32,333 bases of DNA from Curtobacterium sp. A7_M15 (GCF_030705415.1 NZ_JAUZED010000035.1:1-32333); one strand, 5' to 3'; shown: positions 7,726 to 15,760, numbered from the stretch's first letter. Numbers and translations: made by a program. Notes: a model not told the origin generated them from the letters alone.

Positions 7726-8028
7726 ATGCACCACCCGACACCGGCCTACCCCGTCCCGTTCGCGATCGACCGCTCCCAAGCCCCGCACCGCTACGACCTG
7801 CTGAACTCCGGCGACGAACCCGTCGACGGCATCACGCTCACCCACCTCGGCACCGGGTACTGTCCGCCGCTCGCCGTGCGCCGGCTCGAACCCGGACGCT
7901 CGCTCTCGATCGCCGTGTTCGGCGCCGGCACCGACGAGTCGGGCGTCGTCATCGTCCGCTGGTGTCGCCCCGACCGCTCCGAGTACCTGTGGCGGCTGTC
8001 CCTGGTCGGTGACGCCCGTGCGGCCTGA
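7726..8028 (+). CDS. Small protein of unknown function in the surface-polymer locus
   Basis: A 100-aa protein that I do not recognise. It has no membrane segment or signal peptide. Alternating hydrophobic stretches such as GITLTHLG and SGVVIVRW suggest a compact beta-rich fold. It has two cysteines (CPPLAV and RWCRPD). The frame is open from 7468, but upstream codons are a shadow of the ATPase gene. The ATG at 7726 is supported by the leaderless -10. It follows the ATPase by 109 bp and converges on the TagF-like gene with a 46-bp gap, so it is probably an independent transcript. It could be a cytosolic accessory of polymer synthesis, but only position suggests that. Confidence 0.7.
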   Translation: MHHPTPAYPVPFAIDRSQAPHRYDLLNSGDEPVDGITLTHLGTGYCPPLAVRRLEPGRSLSIAVFGAGTDESGVVIVRWCRPDRSEYLWRLSLVGDARAA

Positions 8029-8074
8029 TCGGCGTCGTCGCGCCGTCGCCGTCCCGCTGCTCCGGGGTGGTCGC

Positions 8075-9307
8075 TCAGCGTTCGCCGCGCGCCGCGGCGA
8101 CCGTCCGCCAGCGGGCGAGCAGCTGTTCGACGGCCTCGTGCAGCCGCTTCGTCGCGGCACCCGGGGTCGTGTCGCCGAAGTACCGCTCGACCCAGTGCTG
8201 CAGCTTCGCGAGCTCGGCGGGGTCGTTCGCCGCTGCGTCGACCCGTGCGACGACGTCCTGCGCGTCCGACGCCGTCAACCAGTTGGCGTCGCTCAGGTAC
8301 CCACGCTCGTCGACGTCCGCCTCGGCCGACACCGGCCGCGTCACGATGAGCGGCTTGCCCACGGCGAGCCGGTCGTAGATCATCGCGCTGATGTCCGTGA
8401 TCGCCACGTCCGCTCCGGCGAGCTGCCATCCCAGCTCGGCACCGTCGTCGTACACGTGGTGCGCACTCGGGTCAGCAGCGTTGGCGGCGGCGATCGCCGC
8501 GACGATCCGTTCGTGCGCCGCCTTGTACGCGACGTCGAGCACACCGCTCCGGGGGTGCGGCCGGTAGACGAGCCGATGGTCCGGCGATGCGAGCACCCGC
8601 TCGGCGATCGTGGTGCCGTGGCTCGCGATCGACCCGTAGGCGGCCGCTGCCCGGTCGCCCTCCCACGTCGGCGCGTAGAGCACGACCGTGCGATCGTCGG
8701 CCGGGTACGGCGCGGCACCGGCGAAGTGGTCGGCCTGGGGGCGACCGATGGCGATCGTGCGCGTGTCGAGGTCGTAGTCCCAGAGCGCCTCCGACAACCG
8801 TCCACGAGCGGCGTCACCGGCGATCAAGGCGTAGTCGTACGCCTTGAACTGGTTCGTCGTCATGTACATCTTGTCGCTCTCGCCGTGGTTCACGAACACG
8901 TGCCACATCCGCCCGTACCGCATCATCTGGAAGTTGCGGGCGTTCTGGTTGACGTAGAAGACGATCTTCGGCGCCTGCTGCTCGACGAACTGCTCGAGGT
9001 CGACGACCTGGCGCGCGTAGACCACGGGAACCGGGGACTCGTCGAGCAGCGCGAGCATGGTGCCGGGGCTCCGCGCGATGATCGCGACCGTGTGGGTCGC
9101 CGCGAGTTCGGCCAGGGGGGCGTACCACTGCCGCACCTGGTACATGTTCACGGGGCCGTCGGCGAAGTAGACGGCGATCTCCACGCTGCCCGGAGCGAGG
9201 GCGGGCACGGACGGCAGTCTGCGTGCGAGTTCGCGACGGCTGCGTCGCGACCTGAGCAGTCGGCCGGCGAGCCGCAGGGCCGTGCGCGCGTCGCTGATGA
9301 TCGGCAT
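8075..9307 (-). CDS. CDP-glycerol glycerophosphotransferase-like enzyme (TagB/TagF family)
   Basis: A 410-aa polymerase/primase-type transferase of the teichoic acid family, predicted to transfer a polyol-phosphate from a CDP-alcohol to a membrane-bound acceptor. Visible family motifs are HGESDK (141-146, the catalytic HG pair), YAPTWEG (211-217), RPHPRS (249-254, nucleotide diphosphate binding) and TDISAM (304-309, equivalent of the SD.SS motif). The N-terminus (1-32) is strongly basic and amphipathic, which fits peripheral membrane attachment. AGGAAG precedes the ATG at 9307. It is the last gene of a four-gene minus-strand group, 60 bp after the GT2 gene. The polymer unit (glycerol or another alcohol) is not determined by these motifs. 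Confidence 0.88.
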   Translation of the reverse strand: MPIISDARTALRLAGRLLRSRRSRRELARRLPSVPALAPGSVEIAVYFADGPVNMYQVRQWYAPLAELAATHTVAIIARSPGTMLALLDESPVPVVYARQVVDLEQFVEQQAPKIVFYVNQNARNFQMMRYGRMWHVFVNHGESDKMYMTTNQFKAYDYALIAGDAARGRLSEALWDYDLDTRTIAIGRPQADHFAGAAPYPADDRTVVLYAPTWEGDRAAAAYGSIASHGTTIAERVLASPDHRLVYRPHPRSGVLDVAYKAAHERIVAAIAAANAADPSAHHVYDDGAELGWQLAGADVAITDISAMIYDRLAVGKPLIVTRPVSAEADVDERGYLSDANWLTASDAQDVVARVDAAANDPAELAKLQHWVERYFGDTTPGAATKRLHEAVEQLLARWRTVAAARGER

Positions 9308-9367
9308 GGTCTCTCTTCCTGGGTCCGTGACGGGGACGTGGGCTGGGGACGGTTCGGTACGGGCGGG

Positions 9368-10276
9368 TCAGACGACGGGCGGACGGCCGGCGAGCGTCAT
9401 GCGGCCGATCGTCAGCCACCCCATGACGTGCACGGGTCCGCAGTCGCTCCGCCAGCCCTCGCGGATGCCGCCGAACCAGGTCGCGAGTCGCTGCGGGTGT
9501 CGCCACCAGCGCGCGACCTGGATCGCCGCCCACGACCCGACGTACAGCGGTCGGAGCACCGCGGGCAGGTTGCGTCGTGCCAGCCAGACCCGGTTCCGGG
9601 CGTTCAGTCGGTAGTACTCGGTGTGGCGTGCCGGGTCGATCGCAGGATGGTGCGCGACGAGGTCCCCGGCGTACCACGTCCGGCGGCCGGCGTCCCACAC
9701 CCGCCACGCGAGCTCGATGCCCTCGTGCGCGTAGAAGTACTCCGCTCCCCACCCGCCGGTCGCCCGGTACACGTCCACGGGCAGGACGACCGCGCCCTCC
9801 CAGACCGAGAACACCGGCGACGAGTGGTCCGGCTCACCCTTGCGGATCCGCGGGATCCACCGGGTCGGGTTCGCGGCGCCGGTGGGGTCGACGACCCGCG
9901 GCTGCACGAGCCCGAGCGACGGATCGCGCTCGAACAGCTGGATCGCGTCGCGCAGGAACGTCGTCGACGGCACCGAGGCGTCATCGTCGAGGAAGAACAC
10001 GTAGTCGCCGTCGACGACCTCGGCTCCGGCGTTCCGTCCGGCGGGGATGCCGACGTTGTCGGGCAGGGCCAGCGCTCGGACGCCCTCGGGCAGGCCGGTC
10101 GGCTCCCAGCCGTTGCCGACGCACACCACGTCCAGGTCGACGTCCTGCTGCGCGAGCACGCTCTCGAGCCCACGACGCAGGTCGTCCGGGCGGGTCCCCT
10201 GCGACAGGCTCACCACGGCCACCCGGGGACGCTCGCGGTGCGGGACGACGTGACGGCTGCGCGTGCCCGGGGTCAC
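9368..10276 (-). CDS. Family 2 glycosyltransferase (GT-A)
   Basis: A 302-aa cytoplasmic glycosyltransferase. The N-terminal beta strand RVAVVSLSQG (18-27) opens the nucleotide-sugar-binding fold. NVGIPAGRNAGAEVVDGDYV (74-93) and the DDD triad (97-99) form the metal/nucleotide site, as in rhamnosyl- and galactofuranosyl-type GT2 enzymes. A WGAEYFYAHEGIELAWR segment carries the acidic base position. No clear membrane span is present. The GTG start overlaps the TGA of the upstream CDP-alcohol phosphotransferase (GTGA, 4 nt), so both are made together. It probably adds a sugar to the surface polymer or to its lipid-linked carrier; donor and acceptor are unknown. Confidence 0.9.
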   Translation of the reverse strand: MTPGTRSRHVVPHRERPRVAVVSLSQGTRPDDLRRGLESVLAQQDVDLDVVCVGNGWEPTGLPEGVRALALPDNVGIPAGRNAGAEVVDGDYVFFLDDDASVPSTTFLRDAIQLFERDPSLGLVQPRVVDPTGAANPTRWIPRIRKGEPDHSSPVFSVWEGAVVLPVDVYRATGGWGAEYFYAHEGIELAWRVWDAGRRTWYAGDLVAHHPAIDPARHTEYYRLNARNRVWLARRNLPAVLRPLYVGSWAAIQVARWWRHPQRLATWFGGIREGWRSDCGPVHVMGWLTIGRMTLAGRPPVV

Positions 10277-11091
10277 CCGCGAACCCGTTTCGACGAGATG
10301 ATCGCGACGAAGTGACCGAACGTGGCCAGCACCGCAAGCGGGAGCAGCCCGCCCACCAGGATCCGGTCGGCCAGCGGATGACCGATCACGAGGGCCAGCA
10401 GCGCGAAGACGAACGCGAGGATGCTCAACTCGACCGAGTGGTACAGGCGGTGGAAGGGCAGGAACCGCGCCGCCCGCCGCAGGGTGGCGAGCCGTCGTCC
10501 GGACGGAGCGGTGCCCGCGTCACGACGGTCGACGAGCTTGTCCAGCCCGGCGTTCGCCCGAGCGACGTGCACCATGTCGTTGAGCGCCTTGTTGAGCACG
10601 ATCACGAGCCCCAGCGCGCAGCCGATGGTGGTCCACATCCAGTCCGCGCCGTGGATCGGCCACGTGGCGGCACGGACGCCGAGCGCGATCGGGATGAGTC
10701 CCTCGGTCGTGTAGTGCCCGACCTTGTCGAGGAACACCCCGGCGGGCGAGTGCGTCCCCCGCCACCGGGCGACCTCGCCGTCGCTGCAGTCGACGAGCAT
10801 CTGCAGCTGCCCGAGCACGAGCGCGAGCGCGGCGCCCCAGATGCCCGGGATGAGCAGTGCGGCGGCGACGCTCCACCCGACGAGGATCATCAGGCCGGTC
10901 ACCTGGTTCGCCGAGACGCGGGTCTTCAGCAGCACCCACGTCAGGTACGGCGAGACGTCCCGCAGGTACAGCGACGCCGTCCAGTGCTCGGCGTTCGCCC
11001 GCGAGCGGACCTCGTCCGGTTGGGCGACAGCACGGAGTTCGGCGATCGAGGAGGGCCGGGCGTTCCCGCGGCCGGTCGTGTCATCCGTCAA
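10273..11091 (-). CDS. CDP-alcohol phosphotransferase with a variant active site
   Basis: A 272-aa membrane enzyme that transfers a phospho-alcohol from, or to, a CDP-alcohol. The family signature is clear: D101-x2-D104-G105-x2-A108-R109-x8-G118-x3-D122-x3-H126. The last position is normally Asp and acts as catalytic base, but here it is His. Hydrophobic segments follow at about 60-100 and through the C-terminal half (ALGVRAATWPI, TIGCALGLVIVL, LSILAFVFALLALVIG, LLPLAVLATFGHFVAII). The start codon appears to be TTG at 11091, 9 nt after the preceding gene's stop; no strong ribosome-binding site was seen, so a downstream start is possible. Context suggests a role in a phospho-polymer or a phosphoglycolipid anchor rather than ordinary phospholipid synthesis. 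Confidence 0.86.
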   Translation of the reverse strand: MTDDTTGRGNARPSSIAELRAVAQPDEVRSRANAEHWTASLYLRDVSPYLTWVLLKTRVSANQVTGLMILVGWSVAAALLIPGIWGAALALVLGQLQMLVDCSDGEVARWRGTHSPAGVFLDKVGHYTTEGLIPIALGVRAATWPIHGADWMWTTIGCALGLVIVLNKALNDMVHVARANAGLDKLVDRRDAGTAPSGRRLATLRRAARFLPFHRLYHSVELSILAFVFALLALVIGHPLADRILVGGLLPLAVLATFGHFVAIISSKRVRG

Positions 11092-11100
11092 GAGGTCAGG

Positions 11101-12144
11101 TCACCGTCCCGTGTGCGTGGTCAGCTCGGACGTCCTGGTCAGGAAGCCGATGATGAAGCCGAGCCCCCACCCGACGTGGATGCACGGCAGCACCACCACG
11201 AGCCAGAGGAGCGTCGACAGCCCCGACCGCCGGGCGACCGCGACGGCCCCCAGCACGACGAAGACGATGTACACGGCGGGCACCACGAAGCCGAGCAGCG
11301 CCCACGCCGCCCCGGTCCCGAGTGCCGCGCCGACGATCCCGACGACGCCGGCGACGATGCCGAGCGCCATCGCGGCGACCATCGCCGGCGGGACGAAGTA
11401 CCGCAGACCGTTGTTCGCGGGGAACCGGCGGGCGAGTTCCCCGCGCCACAGCCCCGTGGCGACGAACTGGCGCACCAGCCGCCGCAGGCTCGGCCGCGGT
11501 CGGTACGTGACGACGAGCTCCGGGGTGAACCACACCGTGCCGCCGGTCTGCCGGAGCCGCCGGTTGAGCTCCCAGTCCTGCCCGCGCTTGATGCCCTCGT
11601 CGAACAACCCGACCTCGAACAGGCGGTCACGGCGGAACACGCCGAGGTACGCGGTCTCTGCCGGTCCGGCCTGTCCGCCGACGTGGTGGGGCGTGCCGCC
11701 GAGCCCGACCCGGCTGCCGTACGCGAGCGCCACGGCACGTTCGAACGGGGTACGGCCCTCGGCGCGCATGATCCCGCCGACGTTGTCCGCGCCCGACTCC
11801 TGCAGCACCCGCACGGCGATCCGCGTGTAGTCGTCCGGCAGCACCGAGTGCGCGTCGACGCGGACCACGATCGGGTGCACCGACGCGCGGATCGCCACGT
11901 TCAGCCCCGCGGGCGTGGAACCGGCCGGGTTCTCGATCGCACGGATCCGCGGGTCGGCGGCGCTCATCTCGGCGACGAGCTCGTTCGTGCCGTCGATCGA
12001 CGGGCCGAGGGCGAGGATGACCTCGAACGGACCCGAGTAGTCCTGTTCCAGCAGGCTCTGGACGGCGGCGCGGACCTCGGTGACCTCGTTGAGGACGGGC
12101 ATCACGTACGAGACGCCCGGCAGGGGCTGTCCGTCTGTCTGCAT
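11101..12144 (-). CDS. Family 2 glycosyltransferase, ExoA-like, with C-terminal membrane segments
   Basis: A 347-aa membrane-anchored glycosyltransferase resembling succinoglycan ExoA. The catalytic domain spans about 10-215: VSYVMPVLNE (11-20), metal-binding D97-A-H99, the acceptor-side GGTPHHVGG (149-157) and QDWELNRRLRQTGG (189-202), the last containing the base and the (Q/R)xxRW-like segment. Hydrophobic spans follow at about 251-275, 280-305 and 310-335. ATG at 12144 is preferred because GAGG lies 6-7 nt upstream; GTG at 12183 would add 13 poorly conserved residues. It is the first gene of the minus-strand group ending with the TagF-like enzyme. It probably acts on a lipid-linked intermediate of the surface polymer. 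Confidence 0.9.
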   Translation of the reverse strand: MQTDGQPLPGVSYVMPVLNEVTEVRAAVQSLLEQDYSGPFEVILALGPSIDGTNELVAEMSAADPRIRAIENPAGSTPAGLNVAIRASVHPIVVRVDAHSVLPDDYTRIAVRVLQESGADNVGGIMRAEGRTPFERAVALAYGSRVGLGGTPHHVGGQAGPAETAYLGVFRRDRLFEVGLFDEGIKRGQDWELNRRLRQTGGTVWFTPELVVTYRPRPSLRRLVRQFVATGLWRGELARRFPANNGLRYFVPPAMVAAMALGIVAGVVGIVGAALGTGAAWALLGFVVPAVYIVFVVLGAVAVARRSGLSTLLWLVVVLPCIHVGWGLGFIIGFLTRTSELTTHTGR

Positions 12145-12216
12145 CGGTACCTCGGGGTCCTCACCTGGGTGCACGGGACGCACCGCGGACGGTGCCGCCC
12201 CGCAAGAGCGACCCTG

Positions 12217-12222
12217 AGCCTA
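12217..12222 (-). promoter_or_regulatory. Candidate -10 (TAGGCT) for the minus-strand glycosyltransferase operon
   Basis: On the minus strand TAGGCT (12222-12217) lies between the htrA hairpin and the first glycosyltransferase. It would give a leader of roughly 65 nt before the ATG at 12144. The same hexamer precedes the tRNA gene. No clear -35 was seen, so this is tentative. Confidence 0.3.
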
Positions 12223-12259
12223 TCAAGTCGCCACGGGTCGTCGAGGCGACCGACGGACA

Positions 12260-12299
12260 GACGGGAGGCACGGTGCCAGCTGGCACCGTGCCTCCCGTC
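12260..12299 (-). terminator. 40-bp perfect palindrome after the HtrA gene, GGGAGGC family
   Basis: Bases 12260-12299 equal their own reverse complement (two 20-bp arms, no spacer, centre CCAGCTGG), and pairing resumes after one mismatch to about 12256/12303. It begins 15 nt after the HtrA stop codon on the minus strand and probably ends that transcript. Without a loop it could also extrude as a cruciform. The outer half (GACGGGAGGC) matches the hairpin at 2039-2088. Confidence 0.7.
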
Positions 12300-12313
12300 C
12301 GTCGCTGGTCGCG

Positions 12314-14359
12314 TCAGCCCTTGTAGGTGCCGAGCGTGACGTCCGCCTCGCGCGTCTGGCCCCCGCGGATGAAGGTGATCGTGGTCTTCGCGCCACCGGC
12401 GAAGTACCGCACCTGCGCAGTGAGGTCGGTCGCGTCGGAGACCGTCGCCGAACCGATCTTCGTGACGACGTCGCCCTTCTGCAGGCCGGCGTCGGCCGCC
12501 GCGCCTCCGGACGACACCGACTTGATGAGGGCTCCCATCTGCGTGGCGTTCGCGTCCTCGGCGGCGTCACCCACGGTCGCACCGAGCAAGCCGTGCGTGG
12601 CGGAGCCGTTGTCCTTGATCTCGTTCGCGACGCGCTTGACGAGGTTCGACGGGATCGAGAAACCGACGCCGATGCTGCCGGACTGGGAGTCCGACGACGA
12701 CGACGAGCTGCCGGCCGAGGCGATCGCGACGTTGATGCCGATCAGCCGGGCCTTGGAGTCGAGCAGTGCGCCACCGGAGTTCCCGGGGTTGATCGACGCG
12801 TCGGTCTGGATCACCGGCAGCGAGACCGTGCTGTTCGACGAGGAGTTGCTGCCGTTGTCGCCGTTGCCCCAGAAGTCGAACGGGCCGCCGCTCGAGCCGT
12901 TGCCGCCCTCGTTGGAGTCGCCGCCCTGGCTCGGGGCGCTCGACGTCACCTGGATGCTGCGGTTCAGGGTGGACACGATGCCGTCCGTCACCGTGTTCGA
13001 CAGGCCCAGCGGGGCTCCGATCGCCACCGCGGTGTCGCCGACGTTGAGGTCGGACGAGTCCGCGAAGCTGATCGGCTTCATGTCGGTCGCGTCGATCTTG
13101 ATGACCGCGAGGTCGACCGTCGGGTCCGTACCGACGAGCTTCGCGGGGTAGATCTTGCCGTCCGAGGTCGTCACGGTGATCGTGCCGTTGGAGCTGTCGC
13201 CGTCGAGGGTCACCACGTGGGTGTTCGTGACGATGTAGCCGTCCTTGCTGAAGACGACGCCGGAGCCGGTGCCGGCCTCGCTGCTCGACGAGACGTTGAT
13301 CGTGACCACCGACGGGGTCGCCTGCGCGGCCACCGCGGTGACGACGGTGGCGTTGTTGTAGTCGTTGACCGTGAGGTTGCCGCCGCCCTGCGCGCTCGAG
13401 GACCCGATGACCGTGCCGCCGCCCTGTGCACCGGAGGCTGCGAGCCAGCCGGCGCCGCCGCCGACCAGCCCGGCGATCACGACTCCGGCGATGATCGGGA
13501 GGGCGAGCCGGCCGCGGCCGGTAGCGGTGCGGCGACCGGGAGCTGCTGCGGCGCCTGCCACGCCGGCAGGTCCGGCTGCTCCCGTTGCTCCGGTTTCGAA
13601 GTAGTGGCCGTTCCGCTGGTTCGAGCCGTCGACGTCGCCGAACGCACTCGTCGGGGCCTGAGCGGACGGGGCTGCGGCGTACTCGGAGGCGGACGCCGGG
13701 GCCGAGGTGGGCTGGGCGTACTCGCCGTAGCGGGGCTGCTGGCCGTACTGAGACTGCTGGCCGTACTGGCTCTGGCCGTGCTGCGACTGCTGGCCGTACT
13801 GGCTCTGGCCGTACTGCTGCTGGCCGTACTGGCCCTGGCCGGACTGCTGCTGGCCGTGGTTGCTGCCGTAGGGGGTGCCGTGCGCGCCGTACCCGGTCGG
13901 CGTCTGGCCGTGCTGGTTCTGGCCGTACTGGCTGGTCTGGTCGTACTGGCTGGTCTGGCCGTACTGGCTCGTCTGGCCGTACTGGCTGGTCTGGCCGTAC
14001 TGGCTGGTCTGGCCGTACTGGCTGGTCTGGCCGTACTGGCTCGACTGGCCGTACTGGCTCGACTGGCCGTATGCGGTCGTCCGGCCGGCGTCGGTGTCGT
14101 GCTCGGACAGCGTCGGGTAGGGCGCCGTGTACCGGTCGGTCGGGTGGTCGTTCGACGCTGCGATCACGTCCGTGTGATCCGCCTGCCCGGACTGGTCCGC
14201 GTGACCGGTGTTCGGTCCGCTCGCCGCAGGAGCGTCGTCGCGGGACGCGTGGTCGATGTGCTCGGAGTCGTTCGGCGAGGCGTCCTCGGATGCGGCCTTC
14301 GCGGCCGCGTCGTCCGGACGGTTGTCGTCGCCCTGCCCGTTGGGCGTGGTGTCGGTCAT
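12314..14359 (-). CDS. Membrane-anchored HtrA/DegP-type serine protease with Tyr/Gln/Gly/Ser repeat domain
   Basis: A 681-aa protein. Residues 1-96 are polar and acidic. Residues 97-214 are a low-complexity domain of (T/S)SQYGQ repeats and related QYGQ units. Residues 220-283 are Ala/Pro/Gly-rich ending with basic residues, then one membrane span at about 284-309. The extracytoplasmic trypsin-like domain has the triad H381 (TNTHVV), D416 (VDLAVI) and S528 (GNSGGAL). Ser/Gly/Asn-rich insertions lie at about 475-511 and 548-562. A PDZ domain occupies about 585-675. This is a quality-control or signalling protease acting outside the membrane, with the repeats facing the cytoplasm. ATG at 14359 is preceded by AAAGGAG. 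The frame is open upstream to 15952 only as an antisense shadow of the aminotransferase. Confidence 0.93.
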   Translation of the reverse strand: MTDTTPNGQGDDNRPDDAAAKAASEDASPNDSEHIDHASRDDAPAASGPNTGHADQSGQADHTDVIAASNDHPTDRYTAPYPTLSEHDTDAGRTTAYGQSSQYGQSSQYGQTSQYGQTSQYGQTSQYGQTSQYGQTSQYDQTSQYGQNQHGQTPTGYGAHGTPYGSNHGQQQSGQGQYGQQQYGQSQYGQQSQHGQSQYGQQSQYGQQPRYGEYAQPTSAPASASEYAAAPSAQAPTSAFGDVDGSNQRNGHYFETGATGAAGPAGVAGAAAAPGRRTATGRGRLALPIIAGVVIAGLVGGGAGWLAASGAQGGGTVIGSSSAQGGGNLTVNDYNNATVVTAVAAQATPSVVTINVSSSSEAGTGSGVVFSKDGYIVTNTHVVTLDGDSSNGTITVTTSDGKIYPAKLVGTDPTVDLAVIKIDATDMKPISFADSSDLNVGDTAVAIGAPLGLSNTVTDGIVSTLNRSIQVTSSAPSQGGDSNEGGNGSSGGPFDFWGNGDNGSNSSSNSTVSLPVIQTDASINPGNSGGALLDSKARLIGINVAIASAGSSSSSSDSQSGSIGVGFSIPSNLVKRVANEIKDNGSATHGLLGATVGDAAEDANATQMGALIKSVSSGGAAADAGLQKGDVVTKIGSATVSDATDLTAQVRYFAGGAKTTITFIRGGQTREADVTLGTYKG
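13718..14071 (-). repeat. In-frame tandem repeat inside the HtrA gene (18-bp units, QYGQ repeats)
   Basis: From about 13920 to 14070 an 18-bp unit, on the plus strand CTGGCCGTACTGGCTGGT, is repeated about eight times with few substitutions, encoding (T/S)SQYGQ. A second, less regular block (13738-13860) encodes QQSQYGQ-like units. The near identity of codons suggests recent expansion or homogenisation, so copy number may vary between strains. Confidence 0.9.
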
Positions 14360-14551
14360 GCTGGACGTGCTCCTTTCAAGCTCGTGCAGTCTGTCGCACC
14401 CACCTGAGCGGTGCTCCTGGTGACACTGCAAGCGACCTATGGCGATCTTATGCGTGGGCTGTGGAGCCGTTCCCGGGATGCCTGCGGCCCGGCCGCTAGG
14501 TTGGGGTCCGTTCAGCGCCGCGAGTACGGACGACACCACGGAGGGAACCAC
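14360..14551. promoter_or_regulatory. Divergent promoter region, HtrA gene and aminotransferase
   Basis: This 192-bp region separates divergent genes. TAAGAT on the minus strand (at about 14450) is a -10 candidate for the HtrA gene, giving a leader of about 80 nt. TAGGTT on the plus strand (14497-14502) is a -10 candidate for the aminotransferase, giving a leader of about 40 nt. Neither has a convincing -35. Confidence 0.35.
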
Positions 14552-15754
14552 ATGCGCCACGCAGGACCCTGGTTGCGAGCAGCAGAGGGAGCGATGCTCC
14601 TCGGCCCGGACGGCGTCCCCGCGCCGACGGTGTTCGCCGAGATGAGCGCGCTCGCGACGGCCTCGGGCGCGATCAACCTCGGCCAGGGCTTCCCGGACGA
14701 GGACGGTCCCGCCGAGGTCCTCGAAGCTGCTGTCGCCGCCATCCGCGACGGCGTCAACCAGTACCCGCCCGGACGTGGGACCGCTGACCTCCGGGCGGCC
14801 ATCAGCGAGCACCAGGCTCGGTGGTACGGCCTCCAGGTCGACCCTGACAGGCAGGTACTGGTCACGGCCGGCGCGACCGAGGCCCTGGCGGCAACGCTCC
14901 TCGCTCTGGTGGAGCCGGGCGACGAGGTCATCACCTTCGAACCGTTCTACGACGCGTACGGCGCGCTCATCGGTCTCGCCGGTGGCACCCACGTCACGGT
15001 GCCGCTGCGGGCGCCCGACTTCCTCCCGGACGAGGACACCCTCCGCGCTGCGTTCTCGGACCGGACCCGTGCGGTGCTCGTGAACACGCCGCACAACCCC
15101 ACCGGCCGCGTCCTCCCGACCGAGGTCCTCACCACGATCGTCGAGCTGGCCACGCAGTACGACGCGGTGATCGTCACGGACGAGGTCTACGAGCACCTCA
15201 CGTTCGACGTGCCGCACGTCCCCATCGCCACCCTCCCCGGCGCCGCCGACCGCACCGTCACCATCTCGAGCGCTGGGAAGACCTTCAGTACGACCGGCTG
15301 GAAGATCGGGTGGCTCACGGCCGCTCCGGCCCTCGTCGATGCCATCACCACCGTGAAGCAGTTCCTGACGTTCGTGAACGGTGCCCCCTTCCAGCCAGCG
15401 GTGGCCGCCGGACTCCGGTTGCCGGACAGCATGTTCACGGGGATCGCCGCCGAGCTGTCCGCCAAGCACGACCTGCTCGCCGCGGGCCTCGGAGCGGCGG
15501 GCTTCGAGGTGCTGCGTCCGGACGGCGGGTACTTCGTCATCGCTGACACCGCCGCGCTCGGGTACGAGGACGCACGAGCGTTCTGCTTGCAGCTCCCCGA
15601 GCTCGCCGGCGTGGTGGGTGTCCCGGTGTCCGCGTTCGTCCGACCCGATCACGCCGACGGTTACCGGTCGCTCGTGCGGTTCGCCTTCTGCAAGCGGCGG
15701 TCGGTGCTCGAGGACGCTGCCTCGCGCCTCGCCGGACTCGCCCAGCTCGCCTGA
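14552..15754 (+). CDS. Class I/II PLP aminotransferase, DapC/kynurenine-aminotransferase-like
   Basis: A 400-aa fold-type I aminotransferase. Visible motifs are VFAEMSALATASGAINLGQG (27-46) with GFPDEDGP following, YPPGRG (71-76), AGATEAL (106-112), N182 in NTPHNPTG, D210 and Y213 in VTDEVYEHL, the PLP-binding lysine K243 in SSAGKTFSTTGWKIGW, and the substrate-carboxylate arginine in LVRFAFCK near the C-terminus. The N-terminus resembles actinobacterial N-succinyldiaminopimelate aminotransferase (DapC, Rv0858c type), but methionine/kynurenine aminotransferases share these motifs and no lysine-pathway gene is adjacent. The ATG has GGAGGG 6 nt upstream. The 3' flank is the tandem hairpin array. 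Confidence 0.88.
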   Translation: MRHAGPWLRAAEGAMLLGPDGVPAPTVFAEMSALATASGAINLGQGFPDEDGPAEVLEAAVAAIRDGVNQYPPGRGTADLRAAISEHQARWYGLQVDPDRQVLVTAGATEALAATLLALVEPGDEVITFEPFYDAYGALIGLAGGTHVTVPLRAPDFLPDEDTLRAAFSDRTRAVLVNTPHNPTGRVLPTEVLTTIVELATQYDAVIVTDEVYEHLTFDVPHVPIATLPGAADRTVTISSAGKTFSTTGWKIGWLTAAPALVDAITTVKQFLTFVNGAPFQPAVAAGLRLPDSMFTGIAAELSAKHDLLAAGLGAAGFEVLRPDGGYFVIADTAALGYEDARAFCLQLPELAGVVGVPVSAFVRPDHADGYRSLVRFAFCKRRSVLEDAASRLAGLAQLA

Positions 15755-15760
15755 CGCCCC

